Origin: Pseudomonadota bacterium
Lineage (GTDB): Bacteria; Pseudomonadota; Alphaproteobacteria; Rhizobiales; Xanthobacteraceae
Direction: 5' to 3'
Length of the DNA stretch: 9,723 bases
NCBI GenBank assembly: GCA_023417665.1
Contig: JAEZFA010000172.1
Location: forward strand, 1-9,723
Shown: positions 6,925 through 9,723 of the stretch, one piece after another
Layout of the letters: every line of letters begins with the position of its first letter
How positions within the stretch are numbered: the stretch's first letter is position 1
Notes under the pieces: model-generated
Seen by the model: the letters and a program-made list of their open reading frames with translations, nothing else
Databases searched by the model: none
What the model was told of the DNA's origin: nothing
Position numbers and translations under genes: made by a program

Positions 6925-6944
6925 TTTGCGTTTCGCAAACGAAA
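6925..6944. promoter_or_regulatory. Interlocked short palindromes upstream of the exported-protein gene
   Basis: Three overlapping inverted repeats share the same bases: TTTGCG/CGCAAA (6925-6930 with 6934-6939, 3-nt loop), CGTTT/AAACG (6929-6933 with 6937-6941) and TTTCG/CGAAA (6931-6935 with 6940-6944). Only one could form at a time. The site is about 40-60 bp upstream of the exported-protein start, a reasonable place for an operator, but no regulator is identifiable. Confidence 0.35.
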
Positions 6945-6999
6945 TCCCAGCAGAATCAATCGTCTGGAGCTAGCATGGCACGGTAAATCCTTGCTTTTC

Positions 7000-7028
7000 C
7001 TTGACTTCGCCGCCTTCGCCGCCTAGTC
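7000..7028 (+). promoter_or_regulatory. Candidate promoter for ffh (CTTGAC-N17-CTAGTC)
   Basis: CTTGAC at 7000-7005 is a perfect alphaproteobacterial -35 box. After exactly 17 bp comes CTAGTC at 7023-7028, sharing CTA with the published rhizobial housekeeping consensus CTTGAC-N17-CTATAT. The spacer is a tandem 9-mer: CTTCGCCGC at 7005-7013 and again at 7014-7022. Transcription would begin near 7035, leaving a leader of about 280 nt before ffh. The -10 match is partial, so confidence is moderate. Confidence 0.45.
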
Positions 7029-7143
7029 GTCGGCCCGTCAATCGACCTCGCGAGACTTCCCTCGCGGCCCACCGGGACCTTGAGCCCGGAGGTCACCCTC
7101 CGACAGCGCGTTGCGCCCTCGGGGGCGTTCGTCGTTTGGCGAA
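7029..7143 (+). promoter_or_regulatory. Hairpin-rich first half of the ffh leader
   Basis: This stretch has no gene I can support but holds several stems: CGCGAG/CTCGCG (7049-7054 with 7061-7066), CCGGG/CCCGG (7072-7076 with 7085-7089), CGGAGG/CCTCCG (7087-7092 with 7097-7102, 4-nt loop) and CGCCC/GGGCG (7114-7118 with 7123-7127, loop TCGG). The second and third overlap at 7087-7089, so they are mutually exclusive. The third would hide GGAGG, a perfect ribosome-binding sequence. I do not recognise a known riboswitch, and it is not the 4.5S RNA, whose conserved GGAAGGAAGCAGCC-type loop is absent. It may be a structured mRNA leader, a small RNA or another degenerate repeat. Confidence 0.35.
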
Positions 7144-7190
7144 GGCATGACCCCGAAAAGTGGGTACCGGTTTTCGGATCAGGTCATGCC
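7144..7190. repeat. 47-bp palindromic intergenic repeat (GGCATGACC...GGTCATGCC)
   Basis: Outer arms GGCATGACC (7144-7152) and GGTCATGCC (7182-7190) are exact 9-bp complements. Inner arms CCGAAAA (7153-7159) and TTTTCGG (7171-7177) continue the stem, with a 4-nt bulge (7178-7181) on one side and a loop containing the palindrome GGTACC (7163-7168). From memory this matches a repeat with a 'ccgaaaagtgg...ccggttttcgg' core that is very common between genes in Bradyrhizobium and other Rhizobiales. It lies in the presumed ffh leader. Confidence 0.75.
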
Positions 7191-7203
7191 TGAAAGAGCA
7201 AGG

Positions 7204-7299
7204 CCTCATCCTGAGGAGCCCGCGCAGCGGACGTCTCGAAGGATGAGAAACGAACCTCGCCCTTCGAGACGGCGCGTTCCGCGCCTCCTCAGGACGAGG
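7204..7299. repeat. 96-bp cruciform-like palindromic repeat just upstream of ffh
   Basis: Outer arms 7204-7218 (CCTCATCCTGAGGAG) and 7285-7299 pair over 15 bp with one mismatch. Inner arms CGTCTCGAAGG (7232-7242) and CCTTCGAGACG (7261-7271) pair perfectly over 11 bp around an 18-nt loop. The two 13-nt joining segments each fold into a mini-hairpin: CCGC-GCA-GCGG (7220-7230) and GCGCG-TTC-CGCGC (7272-7284). The result is a clover-like fold. From memory it belongs to a second Bradyrhizobium-type repeat family ('cctcatcctgaggag...tctcgaagg'), distinct from the one at 7144-7190. It ends 16 bp before the ffh start codon. Confidence 0.75.
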
Positions 7300-7315
7300 T
7301 TCAACGAGAGATGGA

Positions 7316-8833
7316 ATGTTCGAGAACCTGACCGGCCGCCTCGGCGGCGTACTCGACAGGCTTCGTGGCCGCGGCGCGCTGACCGAGCGCGACGTGAACG
7401 AGGCCATGCGCGAGGTGCGTCAGGCGCTTCTGGAAGCCGACGTCTCGCTCGAAGTGGCAAAGGCCTTCGTCGAGAAGGTGACGGCGCGCGCCATCGGTTC
7501 GGAAGTCATTCGCTCGGTGACGCCGGGCCAGATGGTCGCGAAGATCGTCAACGACGAACTGGTCGTGACGCTGGGCTCGGACGCGAAGCCGATTGATCTT
7601 GCCGCGACCCCGCCGGTCGCGATCCTGATGGTCGGCCTGCAGGGCTCGGGCAAGACCACGAGCACCGGCAAGATTTCGAAGCGGCTCAAGGACCGGCTCA
7701 AGAAAAAAGTTCTGATGGCCTCGCTCGACACGCGCCGTCCGGCAGCGCAGGAGCAGCTTGCGGTGCTCGGCAAACAGGTCGGCGTCGATACGCTGCCGAT
7801 CGTCGAAGGCGAGAACGCGGTCACGATCACCAAGCGCGCGCTGACGGAAGCACGCCGCGGCGGCTACGACGTGTTGATGCTCGACAGTGCGGGCCGCGTC
7901 ACGGTCGACGAAGAACTGATGCAGGAAGCCGCCGACGTCGCGGCGCTCGCCAAGCCCCACGAAATTCTGCTCGTTGCCGACGCACTGACAGGTCAGGACG
8001 CGGTGAACACCGCGCGCGCGTTTGACGCGAAGCTCGCCGTTACCGGCATCGTGCTGACGCGCGTCGACGGTGACGGCCGCGGCGGTGCCGCGCTTTCGAT
8101 GCGTGCGGTCACCGGCAAGCCGATCAAGCTGATCGGCACCGGCGAAAAACTCGACGCGCTCGAAGACTTCGATCCCTCGCGCATCGCGGGCCGTATCCTC
8201 GGCATGGGCGACGTCGTCGGCTTTGTCGAGAAGGCTGCCGAAAATCTCGACGCCGCGAAAATGCAGGCGGCCGCCGAGAAGATGCGCAAAGGTTCGTTCG
8301 ACCTTTCGGATCTGCGCGACCAGCTCGACCAGATGAGCAAGATGGGCGGGCTTTCCGGCTTGATGGGCATGATGCCCGGCGTCGCCAAGATGAAGAACCA
8401 GATGGCGAACATGAATATCGATGACGGTCTGCTCAAGCGGCAGAAGGCGATCATCGATTCCATGACGCCGAAGGAGCGCCGCAACCCGGACGTTCTGAAG
8501 GCCTCGCGCAAGCGCCGCATCTCCGCGGGCTCGGGCGCGAAGGTCGAAGAGATCAATCGCCTTCTGAAGATGCACCGCCAGATGGCCGACGTGATGAAGT
8601 CGATGAGCCGCGGCAAAGGCGGCGGGATGCTCGCAGGCCTCGGCAACATGCTCGGCATGGGTCCCGGCGCGGGCGGCGGGCAGATGCCGTCACCGGAAGA
8701 AATGAAGAAACTCGCCGAGAAAATGCCGGATGCAGGAAAGCTGCCTTCGCAATTTCCCGGCCTCACGAACATGCCGTCGAAGTTTCCGGGTCTCCCGGGG
8801 CTCGGCGGCATCAATCCACTCAAGAAAAAATAG
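7316..8833 (+). CDS. ffh: Ffh, signal recognition particle protein (SRP54)
   Basis: GTPase subunit of the bacterial signal recognition particle. It binds 4.5S RNA and nascent signal sequences and docks with FtsY. The 505-residue protein has the N domain (1-90), and the G domain with G1 GLQGSGKT (107-114), DTRRPAA (138-144), G3 DSAGR (190-194), G4 TRVD followed by GDGRGG (248-257) and GTGE (274-277). The methionine-rich M domain follows from about residue 297, with GLSGLMGMMPG and the RNA-binding GSG segment before KVEEINRLLKMHRQM. G3 and G4 differ from the usual DTAGR and TKxD by conservative changes. The tail after about 440 is rich in Gly, Met and Pro and repeats PSQFPGL/PSKFPGL. The start ATG follows GAGAG at 7306-7310; MFENLTGRL is the usual Ffh opening. 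rpsP follows 21 bp later, probably on the same transcript. Confidence 0.98.
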   Translation: MFENLTGRLGGVLDRLRGRGALTERDVNEAMREVRQALLEADVSLEVAKAFVEKVTARAIGSEVIRSVTPGQMVAKIVNDELVVTLGSDAKPIDLAATPPVAILMVGLQGSGKTTSTGKISKRLKDRLKKKVLMASLDTRRPAAQEQLAVLGKQVGVDTLPIVEGENAVTITKRALTEARRGGYDVLMLDSAGRVTVDEELMQEAADVAALAKPHEILLVADALTGQDAVNTARAFDAKLAVTGIVLTRVDGDGRGGAALSMRAVTGKPIKLIGTGEKLDALEDFDPSRIAGRILGMGDVVGFVEKAAENLDAAKMQAAAEKMRKGSFDLSDLRDQLDQMSKMGGLSGLMGMMPGVAKMKNQMANMNIDDGLLKRQKAIIDSMTPKERRNPDVLKASRKRRISAGSGAKVEEINRLLKMHRQMADVMKSMSRGKGGGMLAGLGNMLGMGPGAGGGQMPSPEEMKKLAEKMPDAGKLPSQFPGLTNMPSKFPGLPGLGGINPLKKK

Positions 8834-8842
8834 TCATCCCGA

Positions 8843-8848
8843 AAGGAA
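8843..8848 (+). promoter_or_regulatory. Strong ribosome binding site of rpsP
   Basis: AAGGAA in the 21-bp ffh-rpsP gap, 6 nt before the rpsP ATG. It is one of the best Shine-Dalgarno matches in the window, as expected for a ribosomal protein, and contrasts with the poor site before rimM. Confidence 0.7.
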
Positions 8849-8854
8849 ACTGAA

Positions 8855-9181
8855 ATGGCCGTTGTTATCCGTCTTTCCCGCGCGGGCGCGAAGAAGCGCC
8901 CGTTCTATCGCCTCGTCGTTGCCGACTCGCGCTATCCGCGCGACGGCCGCTTCATCGAGCGCGTCGGCACCTATGACCCGAAGAAGCCGAAGGACTCGCC
9001 GGAGCGTGTGAAGCTCGAGCTTGAGCGCATCCAGTACTGGCTTTCCAAGGGCGCGCAGCCGTCGGACCGCATCGCTCGCTTTCTCGACGCCGCCGGCGTG
9101 AAGAAGCGTGCACCGCGCAACAATCCGCAGAAGGCGAAGCCGCGCAAGGAAGCGCCGGAAGGGGCTGCTCCCGCAGCCTAA
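8855..9181 (+). CDS. rpsP: 30S ribosomal protein S16
   Basis: Small-subunit protein S16, which binds 16S rRNA and assists 30S assembly. The 108-residue protein begins MAVVIRLSRAGAKKRPFYRLVVADSR, matching the conserved S16 N-terminus (IRLxRxGxKKxPxYxIVVADSR), and continues with GRFIERVGTYDP and the WLSKGAQPSD motif (62-71). The region after about residue 82 is a basic Lys/Pro/Ala tail absent from the 82-residue E. coli protein but usual in alphaproteobacteria. It sits 21 bp after ffh and 6 bp before rimM, the conserved start of the trmD operon. A hairpin covers its last codons and stop (9163-9178). Confidence 0.98.
   Translation: MAVVIRLSRAGAKKRPFYRLVVADSRYPRDGRFIERVGTYDPKKPKDSPERVKLELERIQYWLSKGAQPSDRIARFLDAAGVKKRAPRNNPQKAKPRKEAPEGAAPAA
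9163..9178 (+). promoter_or_regulatory. Hairpin at the rpsP-rimM junction
   Basis: GGCTGC (9163-9168) and GCAGCC (9173-9178) form a perfect 6-bp stem with loop TCCC, and a G-T pair (9162/9179) extends it into the rpsP stop codon. The rimM ATG is 9 nt downstream of the stem and has no good Shine-Dalgarno sequence. In E. coli S16 is made in large excess over RimM from one mRNA through translational control, so this stem may play a similar part here; that is inference. Confidence 0.45.
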
Positions 9182-9187
9182 CGCCAG

Positions 9188-9723
9188 ATGGCGGATCGCG
9201 TCTGCGTTGCAAGGATCGGCGCCGCGCACGGGTTGCGCGGCGAGGTGCGATTGCAGGTCTTCACCGAAGACGCGAACGCGATCCTTGCTTTCGGCGAACT
9301 GGAAAGCGAGGACGGCACGAAAAGATTCCGTGTCGTCTCGCTTCGCCCCGCCAAGGGGCATTTCGTCGCGAAGCTCGACGGCGTGAACGACCGCAACGCT
9401 TCCGAATTGCTCACGAATATCGAGCTTTACGTCGCCCGCGACCGGCTTCCCGCAATCCAAGACGACGATGAATTTTATCACGCCGACCTGATCGGGCTCC
9501 GCGTGGAAGACAAGGCCGGCAAGAATTACGGGATCGTTATTGCGGTCCGCAATTTTGGCGCGAGCGATTTGATCGAGGTCGCCGAGCCCCCGAAAAAATC
9601 CGGCACGCTCATTCCCTTCATCGAACAGTTCGTGCCCGAAGTGGATCTCGACGCGGGCCGCGTCGTGATCGAGCCGGTGCCGGGTCTGTTCGACGACAAA
9701 AACATCCCTCCCCTGGAAGGGGA
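9188..9723 (+). CDS. rimM: RimM, ribosome maturation factor (3' end beyond the window)
   Basis: Assists late maturation of the 30S subunit head, binding S19. The frame is open from ATG at 9188 to the window edge, 178 full codons with no stop, so only the C-terminus is missing. Recognisable parts are the N-terminal VCVARIGAAHGLRGEVR (5-21), typical of RimM, and the linker plus PRC-barrel domain starting at EFYHADLIGLRV (95-106), followed by LIPFIEQFVPEVDLDAGRVV (141-160). RimM is usually 165-190 residues, so the stop should lie close to the edge. It begins 6 bp after the rpsP stop with no clear ribosome binding site. trmD and rplS are expected next. Confidence 0.95.
   Translation, partial: MADRVCVARIGAAHGLRGEVRLQVFTEDANAILAFGELESEDGTKRFRVVSLRPAKGHFVAKLDGVNDRNASELLTNIELYVARDRLPAIQDDDEFYHADLIGLRVEDKAGKNYGIVIAVRNFGASDLIEVAEPPKKSGTLIPFIEQFVPEVDLDAGRVVIEPVPGLFDDKNIPPLEG

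Noticed and set aside
7029..7143. 4.5S SRP RNA (ffs) next to ffh.
   Set aside because: The conserved apical GGAAGGAAGCAGCC-type sequence of SRP RNA is absent on both strands.
7111..7596. A 161-codon plus-strand frame running through the ffh leader into ffh in another frame.
   Set aside because: Most of its start is encoded by the two palindromic repeats and its end by out-of-frame ffh. Such repeat-derived frames are commonly mis-called as genes.
7301..8575. A 424-codon open frame on the minus strand opposite ffh.
   Set aside because: It is the antisense shadow of ffh in GC-rich DNA: long, rich in His, Arg, Asp and Ala, with no recognisable motif.
1..9723. A new defence, phage or other accessory system.
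   Set aside because: All but one gene are conserved housekeeping genes in expected order; the exported protein gives no hint of such a system.

Overview
The window is a GC-rich chromosomal segment (roughly 60% or more by eye) from an alphaproteobacterium. It most likely belongs to the Hyphomicrobiales, in or near the Bradyrhizobium/Rhodopseudomonas/Xanthobacteraceae group. Three things point there: the protein sequences (short FtsY without an acidic A domain, Ffh with a TRVD G4 box and a Gly/Met/Pro tail, S16 with a basic Ala/Pro tail); the gene order dapF-mtaB-ftsY-yciB beside ffh-rpsP-rimM; and three intergenic palindromes of a type that, from memory, is scattered through genomes of this group. 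The genus assignment is inference.

Layout. (1) Bases 1-2049, plus strand: the end of a cytochrome c maturation operon, ccmB (5' end missing), ccmC, ccmD and ccmG, tightly packed. CcmB and CcmC belong to the haem export/handling machinery, CcmD is the small membrane subunit that helps release haem-loaded CcmE, and CcmG is the periplasmic thioredoxin that reduces apocytochrome c. (2) Bases 2050-2229: a convergent intergenic gap filled largely by a 99-bp double-hairpin repeat. (3) Bases 2230-6883, minus strand: an unidentified exported protein, then dapF (lysine/peptidoglycan precursor synthesis), mtaB (tRNA ms2t6A modification), ftsY (SRP receptor) and yciB (septation/envelope membrane protein). 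dapF/mtaB overlap by 1 nt and mtaB/ftsY by 4 nt, so translational coupling is likely. (4) Bases 6884-7315: a divergent intergenic region of about 430 bp. It has an alphaproteobacterial-type promoter candidate (CTTGAC-N17-CTAGTC) pointing at ffh, a hairpin-rich stretch, and two different palindromic repeats side by side, the second ending 16 bp before the ffh start. (5) Bases 7316-9723, plus strand: ffh, rpsP and rimM (3' end missing), the start of the widespread ffh-rpsP-rimM-trmD-rplS translation cluster.

Functionally this is a housekeeping region for protein export, translation, cytochrome c assembly and cell envelope. Both SRP GTPases (Ffh and its receptor FtsY) lie within 5 kb on opposite strands. 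I see no phage, insertion sequence, CRISPR array, toxin-antitoxin or defence system, tRNA or rRNA. The less ordinary material is in the intergenic DNA and in RNA-level structure: the repeat families, the long structured ffh leader, a perfect 10-bp inverted repeat inside the ccmG signal-anchor codons, and a hairpin over the rpsP stop codon. One exported protein, at 5945-6883, has no function I can assign.
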